A stretch of DNA of 52,726 nt from CAYPFY01 sp964410105. Its GTDB lineage: Bacteria > Bacteroidota > Ignavibacteria > UBA10030 > SZUA-254. The DNA is taken from assembly GCA_964410105.1 (NCBI GenBank), contig CAYPFY010000024.1, positions 1 through 52,726 of the forward strand, read 5' to 3'. Below, piece by piece: positions 43,301-49,658 of this stretch. Both the position numbers and the translations under genes were made by a program. Positions within the stretch are counted from its first letter, which is position 1. Each line of letters begins with the position of its first letter. A model generated the notes under the pieces. That model had not been told where the DNA came from, made no database searches, and worked only from the letters and a program-made list of their open reading frames with translations.

Positions 43301-44563
43301 TTCCCGGCAGAACCGACCCTCTCGACCGAATACCGTCTCTTCAGCGGCCCGGGGATTGTGGATACAGCCAGGATGGGCACATTCCTCATCGGCAATCAGA
43401 AAACCGACTGGCGGATCTACCGGGACAACGGGGCTGCAGAGAATTATCTCCAGGAGCAGGCCGCAGAATCCTTCCTGTCGACAGGCGAGGGATACTGGCT
43501 GATCCGGAAGGGTGATCTCAACATCCCGAACTTCACGATGATCATGCCGAAGCTGGATACTCTTGCGAGATTCGGGATTCCGCTCCATGTGGGGTGGAAC
43601 ATCATCGGCAATCCGTTCGACAGACCGGTCTCGTGGCAGTCTGTCATCGTTGCGAACCATCTTGTCCAAACGGCTCAACTCGAGGGATACTCCGGTTCCT
43701 ATGCCGGGAGTGATATGATGGATCCTTTCGTAGGATACTATTACTTCAACTCAGGCAACCTGGCCTCGCTCAAGATCCCGTATCCCTTCGGCCCCGAGAT
43801 CGTACCGGGTCAGCAAGCGCCGGAGATGACCTGGAGGATGGGCCTGGAATACCAGTCGGACATCAATTCGGACAGGGAAAACTACATCGGAATAGCCCCC
43901 GCGGCCAAGGGGGGAATAGATCCGCTCAATCAGCACAAGCCGCCCCTCTTCCTTGACCAGGGATTCCTCTACTTTTCGAGGCCGGAGTGGGACGCGACCT
44001 ACAGCAGGTTCAGCTCCGACATCAGGCCATCGGTGGGCGAGGGTCAGTCGTGGGAATTCGAGGTTTCCAATCCTCGGAAATCCCGGAGCACGATCCGCGT
44101 CAAGGGAATTGATGCGGTCCCCGGAAACTACGAGGTCATTCTCATCAATAAGTACAATTCCGTCCCGGTCGATCTCCGAAAGTCCGCGGAGTATGGGTAC
44201 CAGGCCGTCGCCTCTAAGATGAAATTCACGATACTTGTGGGCACGAAGCAGTACATCGCGGCGGAGATTTCCAAGACTTTGCCGAGCGAGTTCGAACTCG
44301 CGCAGAATTTCCCGAACCCGTTCAACCTGTCGACATCGATCAGCGTGAGAATGCCGCGAGACGCGAAAATACGGGTCGACGTCTACTCCGTCCTGGGGCA
44401 GCATGTGAAGACCCTTGCCGACGACACCTATTCGGCCGGGACTCACACATTCCTCTGGGATGGAACAGACCGTTCAGGGGCGATCGTTGCGAGCGGCGTA
44501 TATTTCTACCGGTTGCTCGAGGGAACGAACGTCCAAACCAAGAAAATGATTTTGACCAAATGA
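34385..44563 (+). CDS. giant T9SS-exported repeat adhesin (3392 aa)
   Basis: A signal peptide (MKKILVLMMVLGAGQLRSQ) leads to an N-terminal domain (about 20-165) with WDTSYHISVSDMV, of the beta-sandwich kind seen in cohesin-like T9SS cargo. Five Big-like units follow (about 167-683), then three divergent InlB-B repeats (about 685-905). Next come eleven repeats of about 154 aa (about 908-2762), each made of a PEGA-like half (NPxGRxxxVDGVxYTSPQTF) and an InlB-like half (GGTVSPPSGW). An fn3-like domain (about 2765-2865) and a region with GWNIIGNPF precede the T9SS domain. That domain begins FELAQNFPNPFNLSTSI and ends MILTK. Such proteins act as adhesins or matrix scaffolds. Start ATG 34385, 34 nt after the previous gene. 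Confidence 0.93.
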   Translation: MKKILVLMMVLGAGQLRSQTVAGGLFATQNVLTVRVKPSGSFSGTSVSNLVFSIRWDTSYHISVSDMVNSFGIIKDGGIQASGSFNFQNYATTSPTPISWAANQQYDLGTITLSGGTGTGTIQFSPTGFTPGGSGDWYVEIGGIDRTPPPGSEFYQSSAVANLFQTGAAAKLGIQTQPSSSATAGASFTIQPSIAIQDGSGNLISTDNSTVVTATRFSGTGTLQGTVTATASGGIATFTNLSYNIAETITIRFTSGGLTPATSNSITVGPAAAAIVNVETAPDGSGSAVPGQSLASGSSVTAYSITRDGFGNFVANASADAWSLQSRTGGVAPADLVQSVDHKSATFTGHVIGSAQIAADFSGLPKTPSGVITVTAGNTAQIRVETNSDGSGVVVPSQSLPSGTGLTVFSITRDASGNFVSNSAATWSLQSITGGVVSGDLVPSGDTKSATLTGHSPGSAQIRAASGGLSQTQSGTITVTSGAAVRLQFASEPANTQAAVTLSPVTVQLKDGSGNNAAVSGDSVTLTLVGTGTLSGTKTRATNGSGLATFNDLSIDVVGAKQLIARGTGLTPDTSVSFTISPGAPRRLVFVQQPTSGHTNVAISPAITVQVQDTAGNNVPTSGISVGISKSSGSGTMTGTTPQSTNGSGVATFADLKFDTQGSKQITASSSGLTSAVSTSFTVSPFTISASASGSGTISPSGSVAVNGGGSQTFTISPNSGNHTDSVVVDGVNQGVVTTYPFTNVLADHSIAAYFSGTILTITASAGPNGSISPSGSVQVSSGSNQSFTITPNSGYHIDSILVDGAYAGNTSPYNFANVTSNHTISAKFAINTYTITASSGIHGSISPAGAIVVNSGASQTFTMTADTGYHIQNVLVDGTSRGAIGTFTFTNVVANHTISASFAADSLTITVQSNPAGRSVIIDGITYTSPKTVRWLAATTHTLSVVDSASGGAGTRYIWTSWSDSGAESHSVSPLVSTSYTAGFATQYLLTMNANTGGTVSPPTGYYNAGQVVQIQAFPSSIYVFSSWAGSGNGSTNSTQSTANVTMNSPITETANFDRKPITITIQANPQGRLFGYNGGEFQLPQTRVVTPPGGPPNGPNVDIYTNPQPDLSRPSTVQYLWSSWSDGGSKFHYLLLPDSDITYTAFFKTQFKLNLVARPGGTVSPSSGFQDSVSSVQIQATPNTGYIFKNWRGSGPGSFTGTTPTATVTMNGAINDTATFALDTMVITATAGANGTISPSGGVKVPYGGNQTFTIRATGLYHISDVVVDGSSVGPDSTYTFTNVTSNHTIAASFTINGYTITATAGPGGSISPSGPVSVNGGASQTFTITPNAGYHIDSVQVDGAYAGNSSPYTFTAIDANHTIRGIFAANPQAVTIQTNPAGLGLLIDGASYTSPHIFSWAYGSAHTIAVPDTQSGGAGIRSLWAAWSDGGAKSHAVTVNRDSTFTATFTVQYFLTMNAGSGGTVSPPSGWLAAGQGVSISATPTTGNSFSGWVGSGSGSYTGANNPASITMNGPVTETASFGASTVNVTVTTNLPGRSFTVDNVTYTSPQTFLWTYGNLHTVGTTSPQAGTAGTQYVWSNWNDGKAISHSVTALNDTTLIASFTTQYYLTMIPDTGGSVSPASGWQNSGVVVPITAVPSPGFRFTGWAGSGAGSTSDTLNPSSVTMNGPITETGNFTRFGAQVTIQTNPSGRKITVDNVDYTSPQVFTWTTGSAHTVSVGDTLSGSVGTRYIWLTWSDSKPRSHSVSAVSDTTFTANFRTQYYLTMNANVGGTVTPPSGWFNRSQVVNIIPIPDPNYSFTSWSGNGYSGFNDTVAITINQPITETASFRHNPVQVTINTNPAGRAFMFNGNTYTIPQTVSLDPGTQIFLGVNSPQTGGAGTQYVWKNWSIGGGQFPVFTVPDTNIVITANFVTQYFLTVVSKSGGTVSPASDWQDSGKAIQLLATANPGYSFIQWKGRGTGSYTGFDNPAAVEMDGPITDTASFSQFAIHVVVRTNPAGLPMTVDGVRYDTTQTFNWVSGTNHILAASSQTGDTATRYNWNSWSDGGSITHTVTPIGDSTFTAGYSTQYYLTMIAGNGGTVSPPSGWFAQGSAVPISASPNLTYLFGSWNGTGNGSYSGKTQNASVTVNGPITESASFARVPVSVTVRANLGGRSFSVDSVTYTSPQTFRWDFGSSHVIGTSSPQAYSASEQFSWRGWSDGGAISHTVIPFGDTTFTAIFTPQFYLTMSSDTGGTVSPGIGWQDSASAVQITGVPHAGFRFAAWSGQGTGSYTGTSNPASVTMAGPISESASFTRFTAQVTVQTNPTGLAITVDGSPYTSPHVFSWTTGSAHTISSIDTTAPAGGSRSVWAGWNDNGARTHSVVPNQDTTFTATYTTQYFLTTAANVGGSVTPPSGWYSSGQSVTITGIPDARYNFSVWSGSGSGSYSGASNPTIITVSGPITETGNFNRKPVQIVVQTNPPGRPFILDGVTYTIAQTRTVDPGTQHYLDLATSQSTGPGAQYSWRSWSDGGGSFHSIFPDSNTTYTAIFVKQFYLTVAAAPGGSVSPANDWHDTATVVSITAIPDSRYAFGQWRGSGTGSYTGLANPASVTMSAPVIDSAFFQPAFQVMVSSNPPGRTVMIDDSSFTAPKTVFWVSGSHHTIATTPSQTVGSDTLFTWKNWSDGGAISHSASTNRDTSFTVVFRTQYYLTMGASAGGVVTPPSGWYAKDSTFQVRAVADSGHAFVEWNGGGSGSYSGPSSVASVTMTAPIFESATFGLILSPPTLAGIPKDSTGVSTSPVLSWMAYPGANSYRLQLSSDSASNPDGSFKTSTFDSAGIGPTQIRVFTLANRTIYYWHVSARVGNNITSFSAPWDFTTIDATISLPATLNNWATGYTYEIRWSTANLSGPVNIKLTTDGGTTFRMLKQGLLNTGLTLWKVPDSISWISPIARLRVESSLNPAIYDQGSNFSIVAGTLAAMVPLRATMSFPAEPTLSTEYRLFSGPGIVDTARMGTFLIGNQKTDWRIYRDNGAAENYLQEQAAESFLSTGEGYWLIRKGDLNIPNFTMIMPKLDTLARFGIPLHVGWNIIGNPFDRPVSWQSVIVANHLVQTAQLEGYSGSYAGSDMMDPFVGYYYFNSGNLASLKIPYPFGPEIVPGQQAPEMTWRMGLEYQSDINSDRENYIGIAPAAKGGIDPLNQHKPPLFLDQGFLYFSRPEWDATYSRFSSDIRPSVGEGQSWEFEVSNPRKSRSTIRVKGIDAVPGNYEVILINKYNSVPVDLRKSAEYGYQAVASKMKFTILVGTKQYIAAEISKTLPSEFELAQNFPNPFNLSTSISVRMPRDAKIRVDVYSVLGQHVKTLADDTYSAGTHTFLWDGTDRSGAIVASGVYFYRLLEGTNVQTKKMILTK
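37103..42670 (+). repeat. higher-order tandem repeat within the giant adhesin
   Basis: Eleven units begin near 37103, 37567, 38507, 38968, 39436, 39891, 40358, 40820, 41288, 41750 and 42211; most are about 463 bp long. Units 1-5-9, 2-6-10, 3-7-11 and 4-8 share diagnostic residues. From unit 3 to unit 7, 4 to 8, 5 to 9, 6 to 10 and 7 to 11 the DNA period is 1851-1859 bp. Two InlB-only modules (about 38060-38505) interrupt the array between units 2 and 3. The array thus grew by copying four units at once. Confidence 0.7.
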
Positions 44564-44572
44564 GGTGATCCG

Positions 44573-45106
44573 ATGATCTTGACGATTTTACACAGATACA
44601 GACGCCCGATAATCATAGGATTGTTGCCCGTGATGTTACTCCTCCTCATCGATGCAAAGATGTATGCCCAGGAAAAGGGCGGGGGAGAGCGGACATCGAA
44701 CATCAAGTGGGTCTTGAAGGGAGAGGTCATAGTCATCAACTACGATTTGAAAGGTTCGCCGGACACCAAATACGAAATAAGCACGGTCATGAAGCGGGAA
44801 GGCGATCCCTCTTTCTCCGTGGACCCGGGAACGGTGGAGGGGGATGTGGGAGTCGGGCTCTTTGCGGGGATCAACAAGGAAATCCGATGGTTTTACCGGA
44901 GAGATATTCCGCAGGGCTTACAGGGTACAGACTATTACTTTGAAATCCATGTTAAGCCGGTAAAGGAAGGGAGCAACCTCATTTACTATGTCATCGGCGG
45001 TGCAGCGGTAGCCGGCGGCATCATCGCGCTGTTAGTATCCAAGGGTCAGAACACGAGCGTACCGCCGCTTGATTTGCCTACTCCGCCCGGGAGGCCTTCA
45101 CAGTAG
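44573..45106 (+). CDS. small membrane-anchored protein with a periplasmic beta domain
   Basis: A 177-aa protein starting ten bases after the adhesin, with GAGGTGAT as ribosome site. Residues 1-33 are a signal-like segment (PIIIGLLPVMLLLLIDAK then MYAQ). Residues 42-132 form a beta-rich domain (WVLKGEVIVINYDLKG, IRWFYRRDIPQGL), then one C-terminal helix (137-155, ending GGIIALLVS) and a Pro-rich tail. I do not recognise a named family. Similar short proteins in T9SS-bearing phyla often sit after large surface proteins, but this is from memory and weak. It may help export or anchoring of the giant adhesin. Promoter for the tRNA starts 5 nt after its stop. Confidence 0.8.
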   Translation: MILTILHRYRRPIIIGLLPVMLLLLIDAKMYAQEKGGGERTSNIKWVLKGEVIVINYDLKGSPDTKYEISTVMKREGDPSFSVDPGTVEGDVGVGLFAGINKEIRWFYRRDIPQGLQGTDYYFEIHVKPVKEGSNLIYYVIGGAAVAGGIIALLVSKGQNTSVPPLDLPTPPGRPSQ

Positions 45107-45110
45107 AGAC

Positions 45111-45139
45111 TTGTAAGTCCACGAGGGAGTGCGTATATT
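45111..45139 (+). promoter_or_regulatory. housekeeping-sigma promoter of the tRNA gene
   Basis: TTGTAA (45111-45116) and TATATT (45134-45139) are separated by exactly 17 bp. Transcription would start near 45146, giving a 60-nt 5' leader before the tRNA. Confidence 0.6.
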
Positions 45140-45206
45140 GGTGTCGACCGCGCTCGCAATCTCCATCCTCAATGCGCGCGATTCAACAACCCCAGTATTT
45201 TTCTCT

Positions 45207-45279
45207 GGCGCTATCGTCTAACGGTTTAGGACGCGGCCCTCTCAAGGCCGAAATACGGGTTCGATTCCCGTTAGCGCTA
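45207..45279 (+). tRNA. tRNA-Glu (anticodon CUC)
   Basis: All four arms fold. Acceptor GGCGCTA pairs with TAGCGCT (a G-U pair at 1-72), with discriminator A. D arm is GTCT...AGGAC. The anticodon stem CGGCC/GGCCG has loop CTCTCAA, hence anticodon CUC. The T arm ACGGG-TTCGATT-CCCGT has the canonical TTCGA. D-loop and anticodon loop match bacterial tRNA-Glu. CCA is not encoded. No integrase or repeated tRNA end is visible nearby. Confidence 0.95.
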
Positions 45280-45334
45280 CTGACTCCTTTCAGCATGGCA
45301 CTTGAGGAACCGCCGTTTATCCACGGGGTTTGAC

Positions 45335-45371
45335 TGAAGCGGCAACAAACAAATCCCTGGCTGCCGCTTCA
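45335..45371. repeat. 10-bp perfect inverted repeat downstream of tRNA-Glu
   Basis: TGAAGCGGCA (45335-45344) and TGCCGCTTCA (45362-45371) form a perfect stem with a 17-nt loop. It begins 56 nt after the tRNA. There is no T-run on either strand, so it may be a processing or bidirectional stop signal between converging transcripts. Confidence 0.5.
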
Positions 45372-45416
45372 TCCGAATCCTTCGAGACGACGTCCTGTAA
45401 AATCCCCATCTCCCGT

Positions 45417-45453
45417 ACCGGAAGAGTGGAAATCTGTGAAAGCTCCTTCCGGT
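45417..45453 (-). terminator. hairpin after the minus-strand gene, possible terminator
   Basis: ACCGGAAG (45417-45424) and CTTCCGGT (45446-45453) pair perfectly around 21 nt. The stem begins five bases after the stop of the gene at 45459-46301. Downstream on the minus strand comes a purine-rich stretch and only TTTT, so it is a weak terminator. Confidence 0.4.
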
Positions 45454-45458
45454 CAGAC

Positions 45459-46301
45459 TCATTTTAGATCTCTCAGTTCCTCCGGTTCGTTCAAAGGGTA
45501 GCGAGCGAGCAATTTCAGCGCGAGACGATCCCGATGCGTGAGGAGCGGGATATCTTTGTCAGAACTCGAAGCGGCTCCCCCCAGGAGGGCACCCACGCCA
45601 GCCCCAACCAGGGCACCCTCTAATGCGTAGAATGTTTTGCTCAAGGGCTCAAACGCGTCGTAAAGTGCATCTCCAGCACGACTTCCAGTAGGTTTTGGTT
45701 CATTTCCTGAGGCTGCAACTGCCCCCATCACGAGGCCGGCAGCGAAGCCAATACCCGCGCCGAGGAGGATACGGGAGTGCCCTTCGACATACACTTTTTG
45801 GATATTATTGTTCTTGACGGCGATGATCCCTTCTTTAAGCAGCGTCCCACCCTTGATATGCTGTCTGATGTCCGGCGCAACCACGATTTCGCTGTCTCTG
45901 ACAGCCAACAGCCTTCCTCTGATTGTTTGACTGTCGCTCAGCGCCACCGCGATCTCTGCCCCCCTATCGTCACGATCCCTTCTCTGACTTTCATCCATCC
46001 TCCTGAGATGCTCCCGAAGAGAACTTGACGACCCATAATATTTGATGAGCGAGTCACGCAGTATGTCCCCGTCAAGAAATGCCACCCTGGCGCCTATCGT
46101 GTTATTGGGATTTGGGTAAAATACTGCCCATTGAAAACCTTCGATCGTCGGGAACAGATGGAAATATTCCCGCTCGACCGGATCAAGCGTATCGCCGATG
46201 AGGGGGCTGACCTGAAAGGGGTTCCGGCCCTCTTGTGCCTGAGCGAGCAATTCTGAGGCATTAAGGATCACCATCGTGAGGAGAAGAAGTCCACAATTCA
46301 T
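45459..46301 (-). CDS. secreted protein with Sm-like core and two glycine-rich hydrophobic segments
   Basis: A 280-aa protein with a signal peptide (1-20, ending LLAQA). Residues 115-173 form a small beta unit (VALSDSQTIRGRLLAVRD then SEIVVAPD, and IAVKNNNIQKVYVEG). It resembles the Sm-like domains of many hypothetical envelope proteins in Bacteroidota. Two glycine-zipper stretches (about 178-198, GAGIGFAAGLVMGAVAASG; and 228-244, EGALVGAGVGALLGGAA) could insert into or pack against a membrane. AAAGGAGG eight bases before the ATG is a strong ribosome site. It has no operon partner. The function is unknown. Confidence 0.82.
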   Translation of the reverse strand: MNCGLLLLTMVILNASELLAQAQEGRNPFQVSPLIGDTLDPVEREYFHLFPTIEGFQWAVFYPNPNNTIGARVAFLDGDILRDSLIKYYGSSSSLREHLRRMDESQRRDRDDRGAEIAVALSDSQTIRGRLLAVRDSEIVVAPDIRQHIKGGTLLKEGIIAVKNNNIQKVYVEGHSRILLGAGIGFAAGLVMGAVAASGNEPKPTGSRAGDALYDAFEPLSKTFYALEGALVGAGVGALLGGAASSSDKDIPLLTHRDRLALKLLARYPLNEPEELRDLK

Positions 46302-46553
46302 GCTAACATCCTCCTTTATTTGTTAGATTTTCGCCCCTTGTTTTTTTAAGGATACGCGATTGATGGTCGCACGATGTCATGAAATTGTCATATTCGTGCA
46401 AGAACCTTCATCCTCGGACGAGGCACGAATCTGGTACTGACGTCACGGCCGTGCCGCGGCGCTGCCACAGGAGCGGCTGAAAACCTCGCCGTCTATTTAG
46501 TTCGAAGGGGCCAGGAGGATGCGGGGAGAATTGCTGCGCAAAAATGGAGAGAA
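46302..46553. other. intergenic region between two minus-strand secreted-protein genes
   Basis: These 252 bases hold no gene that I can support. The first part contains the Shine-Dalgarno of the downstream gene and an AT-rich stretch. GCACGA and TCGTGC (about 46366-46401) form a 6-bp dyad around ATGTCATGAAATTGTCAT, a possible regulator site. The rest near 46440-46530 is ordinary GC-rich sequence. Confidence 0.35.
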
Positions 46554-47345
46554 TTATCGCATGAAGGATAGGGGAAAGCTTAATCTGATTTCCTTGTCAA
46601 ATCCTCTCAACACGAGGCGCATATTCTGCGAATTTTTCAGGAAATGATCTCCGGACGCCCGCAGGTGAAACTTCACGAAAACCGTTTCTTCCATAGTAAG
46701 AATATCGTTTCGTCTTCCCCAGACGAATCGTGGCATGAGAATGTCACCCAGGTCATTTTCAAGGAATACATTCTTTTCAAGATGGCTTATGTCGGGGGTA
46801 GAGCAGGTCGAGAGCGGTATGACCGGGGCCATCACGTATGTCGGGCTTCCCGGACTTCCGATGTTTGCCTGATACATCGGGCACGGCCACTGTGTATTAT
46901 CGATGGTCACAAGGAATTCGAGAACATCGATCTGACGACTATCATGCAGGTAGTTTCCCCTGGGATCAGTAATTCGCTCATCGTGTCGCCAGTCGACGTA
47001 CATCCCCGCAGCATCTGCCATGAGCGTATCGGTGTTGGCCCGAAAGGTGCCTTCGGACCAGTGCGCCAGGTGTTGAGCCGACCGCTGTATGGCAATAATG
47101 ACGGAGGGATAATAAGGCACAGCCATAACCTTGACATTTGTCTCCACGTCAAAGTGATTATGAACGGCGGGAATGGCGATCACCGTGAAGCATTGCTGAT
47201 CCGACCACCCGGCAGACGGATGCGAAAGGATTTCCTCATACAGGACTTGGCCGGAATTGAAACAGCCGAAGAAACCCAGGGTACATGGGATGACCGCTGC
47301 CGGGATTCGACGACCGGTCCTGGCGCACAGATTCCATTTAAACAT
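46554..47345 (-). CDS. putative lipoprotein of unknown function
   Basis: A 263-aa protein. From the ATG at 47345 it reads MFKWNLCARTGRRIP, then a hydrophobic stretch and the lipobox-like GFFGC (24-28); Cys28 is the candidate lipid anchor. An ATG at 47363 would add six residues, but GGAG lies upstream of the second start. The rest is beta-rich with several aromatic and Cys/Pro positions (TQWPCPMYQ, LSTCSTPDISH) and no catalytic motif that I know. DWRHDERITDP and RFVWGRRNDIL are unusual charged turns. It is the upstream neighbour, on the same strand, of the Sm-like secreted protein, but a 252-bp gap makes an operon unlikely. No function assigned. Confidence 0.72.
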   Translation of the reverse strand: MFKWNLCARTGRRIPAAVIPCTLGFFGCFNSGQVLYEEILSHPSAGWSDQQCFTVIAIPAVHNHFDVETNVKVMAVPYYPSVIIAIQRSAQHLAHWSEGTFRANTDTLMADAAGMYVDWRHDERITDPRGNYLHDSRQIDVLEFLVTIDNTQWPCPMYQANIGSPGSPTYVMAPVIPLSTCSTPDISHLEKNVFLENDLGDILMPRFVWGRRNDILTMEETVFVKFHLRASGDHFLKNSQNMRLVLRGFDKEIRLSFPLSFMR

Positions 47346-47521
47346 GGTATCGCGGAGCTCCATCGCTCATCGAATGCTTATTCGCCCCGAAGTAACGACC
47401 AGTTTCCCGGAATTTAGCCAGAATCTCTGTCTTCTTCAATAGTGGTTTTTACTGAGGTTTGGCCAGAACTCCTCGGGCCGGCCGGGCTTTTCGATAAGCA
47501 TCCCGCCCCGGTATGGACAAC

Positions 47522-47550
47522 TTGATTCATCGGTTTACAAGCCTTATCAT
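47522..47550 (+). promoter_or_regulatory. promoter of the NCS1 transporter gene
   Basis: TTGATT (47522-47527) and TATCAT (47545-47550) are 17 bp apart. Transcription would start near 47557. The leader holds GAGCCG (47562-47567) and CGGCTC (47583-47588), a perfect 6-bp hairpin with 15-nt loop, and then GGAG before the ATG at 47623. No riboswitch consensus is recognisable. Confidence 0.5.
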
Positions 47551-47622
47551 AGAGTCCGACTGAGCCGTCAGGCTTTGCGTTGCGGCTCCTTGGATTAACT
47601 TTCACAGCGCGGAGTATTATCC

Positions 47623-49176
47623 ATGGTTACAGGTCAGCACCGGTCCTCGGGTCTCGTCGAAACGGACGTTTCTCAGATCATCCATTCTCCATTCTTCAAT
47701 GAGGACATCGCGCCCACCCGCTTATCGCAGAGAAAATGGAGCGTGTACGACTTCGCAGCACTGTGGATATCGATGTCGGCATGCATTCCGACATACATGC
47801 TTGCTTCCGCTCTCATATCGGAAGGAATGAACTGGTACCAGGCAGTCGTAGCCATTTTTGTAGGCAATGCGATCGTGCTCATCCCCATGACCCTCAACGC
47901 CCATGCGGGGACCAAATACGGGATCCCCTTCCCTGTTTATTGCCGATCGTCGTTCGGAGTGGTGGGGGCAAACATCCCTGCCTTATTGAGAGCGTTCGTC
48001 GCGTGCGGGTGGTTCGGCATCCAGTCGTGGATTGGGGGCTGGGCCATCTATAAAATCATCACAATCTATGTCCCTTCCTGGGACACCCTGCCGACATTTC
48101 TCTCCGGAATCAACATCGCCCAGCTCGGCTGCTTCCTTTTTTTCTGGGGGATCAACATGTTCGTAATCTACAAGGGCATCGAGTCTATTCGTTTTCTCCT
48201 GGATATCAAGGCACCGCTCCTTATCGTCCTTGGGCTCGTCCTTCTTGGATGGGCATACCGGCAGGCAGGCGGATTCGGCCCCATGCTGTCGCAGCCCTCC
48301 CAATTCGTATCGGGCGGGGCGAAGGAAGGCCAGTTCTGGACGGTATTCATCCCGTCTCTCACCGGGATGATAGGATTCTGGGCGACGTTATCGCTCAACA
48401 TCCCGGATTTCACCCGTTATTCCAGATCGCAGCGCGACCAGGTACTCGGGCAGGCGATCGGATTGCCGACAACGATGGCCTTGTATTCTTTCATCGGGGT
48501 CGCGGTGACATCGGCGACGGTCGTGATCTATGGCGGAAGCCCGATTTGGGACCCCGTCGTCCTCATCACCCGATTCACAAACCCGATCGTGCTCGCGATC
48601 TCCCTTTTCGCTCTCTGCCTTGCCACGCTTGCGACGAATCTTGCGGCGAACGTTGTGAGCCCGGCGAACGATTTCTCAAACCTGTGGCCCTCGAAAATCA
48701 GCTTTCGGACAGGCGGGCTCATCACGGGGATCATCGGCATCCTGATCCAGCCCTGGAAACTGGTTGCGGATCCGAGCGGTTACATCTTCACCTGGCTGGT
48801 CGGTTATTCCGCCCTCCTCGGGCCGATAGGAGGCATTCTTATCTGCGATTATTTCCTCATCCGGAGGATGCAGCTCCATCCGGTGCGGCTGTACGTGCGT
48901 GAGGGCGAGTATTCGTACCGGCGGGGATACAACCCGGCTGCAATCGCGGCGCTCATCCTTGGAGTTGCCCCCAATATTCCGGGTTTCCTGGGAACGATCG
49001 GCGTTCTATCCCCGGCGTCAGTCGGCGCGTTTTTCATGCAGACCTATAGCTACGCGTGGTTCGTCGGCTTCGGCATCTCATTCCTCGCCTATTATGCCCT
49101 CATGGCCCGGACGATGCTCCCTCTCCCGGCGGTTGCGGGGAGAGAAGCCGGGGCACGTGAGACTCAGGGCAGTTAA
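47623..49176 (+). CDS. NCS1-family nucleobase/allantoin:cation symporter
   Basis: A 517-aa transporter with about 12 predicted helices of the LeuT fold. Signatures are RKWSVYDFAALWISM (TM1 region), NAHAGTKYGIPFPVYCRSSFG, WFGIQSWIGGWAIYKI, LNIPDFTRYSRSQRDQ, and the C-terminal DYFLIRRMQL. These match cytosine/uracil/allantoin/thiamine permeases (PucI/Mhp1/CodB). Length is within the 450-550 aa usual for the family. Substrate cannot be chosen from the sequence: the Mhp1 hydantoin-type tryptophan pair near WFGIQSW is present, which favours hydantoins, purines or pyrimidines. It lies alone, with no hydantoinase or deaminase beside it, so its physiological role is open. Confidence 0.93.
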   Translation: MVTGQHRSSGLVETDVSQIIHSPFFNEDIAPTRLSQRKWSVYDFAALWISMSACIPTYMLASALISEGMNWYQAVVAIFVGNAIVLIPMTLNAHAGTKYGIPFPVYCRSSFGVVGANIPALLRAFVACGWFGIQSWIGGWAIYKIITIYVPSWDTLPTFLSGINIAQLGCFLFFWGINMFVIYKGIESIRFLLDIKAPLLIVLGLVLLGWAYRQAGGFGPMLSQPSQFVSGGAKEGQFWTVFIPSLTGMIGFWATLSLNIPDFTRYSRSQRDQVLGQAIGLPTTMALYSFIGVAVTSATVVIYGGSPIWDPVVLITRFTNPIVLAISLFALCLATLATNLAANVVSPANDFSNLWPSKISFRTGGLITGIIGILIQPWKLVADPSGYIFTWLVGYSALLGPIGGILICDYFLIRRMQLHPVRLYVREGEYSYRRGYNPAAIAALILGVAPNIPGFLGTIGVLSPASVGAFFMQTYSYAWFVGFGISFLAYYALMARTMLPLPAVAGREAGARETQGS

Positions 49177-49225
49177 CCTCCCTCCTTTTTCAGGGTTTTC
49201 ATTTCGGTCAGGTCTGGCGCCAGAA

Positions 49226-49254
49226 TTGCGTTTGGTTTTTTTATTCCTTATCAT
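49226..49254 (+). promoter_or_regulatory. promoter of the ars operon
   Basis: TTGCGT (49226-49231) and TATCAT (49249-49254) are separated by 17 bp. The last base of the -10 box is the first base of the operator. Repressor binding would therefore block RNA polymerase directly. Confidence 0.5.
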
Positions 49255-49271
49255 ATCAATATATATTGATA
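49254..49271. promoter_or_regulatory. ArsR operator, perfect 18-bp palindrome
   Basis: TATCAATATATATTGATA is its own reverse complement. It matches the ATCAA-N6-TTGAT dyad common to ArsR/SmtB operators. It covers the -10 end and the transcription start and ends 6 nt before the arsR ATG. Confidence 0.75.
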
Positions 49272-49277
49272 CGTTTC

Positions 49278-49658
49278 ATGCAAGAGATCCTCGCACCCCT
49301 TAAAGCCGTTTCCGAGGGAATCAGGGTAAGACTCCTTCTTATTCTTAAAGACCGGGAAGCCTGCGTCTGCGAACTCATGTCGGTATTCGGCATGGCGCAA
49401 TCAAAACTCTCGCATCATCTCATTTCGCTTCGCGACGCCGGGTTCCTGCAGGCTGAAAAACGCGGCAAGTGGAACTACTACCGTGTCGATAAAAGAAGTC
49501 TGAAAGGGGCAAACAGGGATCTCCTCGTCTCACTCGCCCGGTGGGCAGACGGAGATCCGGTCTTTGATCGTGACAGGAAGGCACTCAATGACGTTCAGGA
49601 AAGAATGCGCATTTGCTGTAAGCCAGTATCGGAGAATCCAAAAAAAGGTGGATCATGA
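49278..49658 (+). CDS. arsR: ArsR-family arsenic-responsive repressor
   Basis: A 126-aa winged-helix regulator started at ATG 49278; the upstream TTG codon lies inside the operator and is unlikely to be used. The alpha-3-type metal site CVCEL (Cys29, Cys31) is the classical ArsR As(III) motif. A Cys pair near the C-terminus (Cys113, Cys114, RICCKPV) could be the third ligand. The recognition helix is MAQSKLSHHLISLRDAG with the wing KRGKWNYYRVD. It represses its own operon by binding the palindrome just upstream and releases DNA on binding arsenite. The stop overlaps the arsM start (ATGA). Confidence 0.93.
   Translation: MQEILAPLKAVSEGIRVRLLLILKDREACVCELMSVFGMAQSKLSHHLISLRDAGFLQAEKRGKWNYYRVDKRSLKGANRDLLVSLARWADGDPVFDRDRKALNDVQERMRICCKPVSENPKKGGS

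Noticed and set aside
45207..45279. Possible genomic island anchored at tRNA-Glu
   Set aside because: No integrase, no repeated 3' end of the tRNA and no shift in base composition are visible downstream.
47450..47500. GGGCCGGCCGGGCTTTT string as a terminator
   Set aside because: The palindrome is centred on GGCCGGCC with almost no loop space, it follows no plus-strand gene, and the T-run is only four bases.
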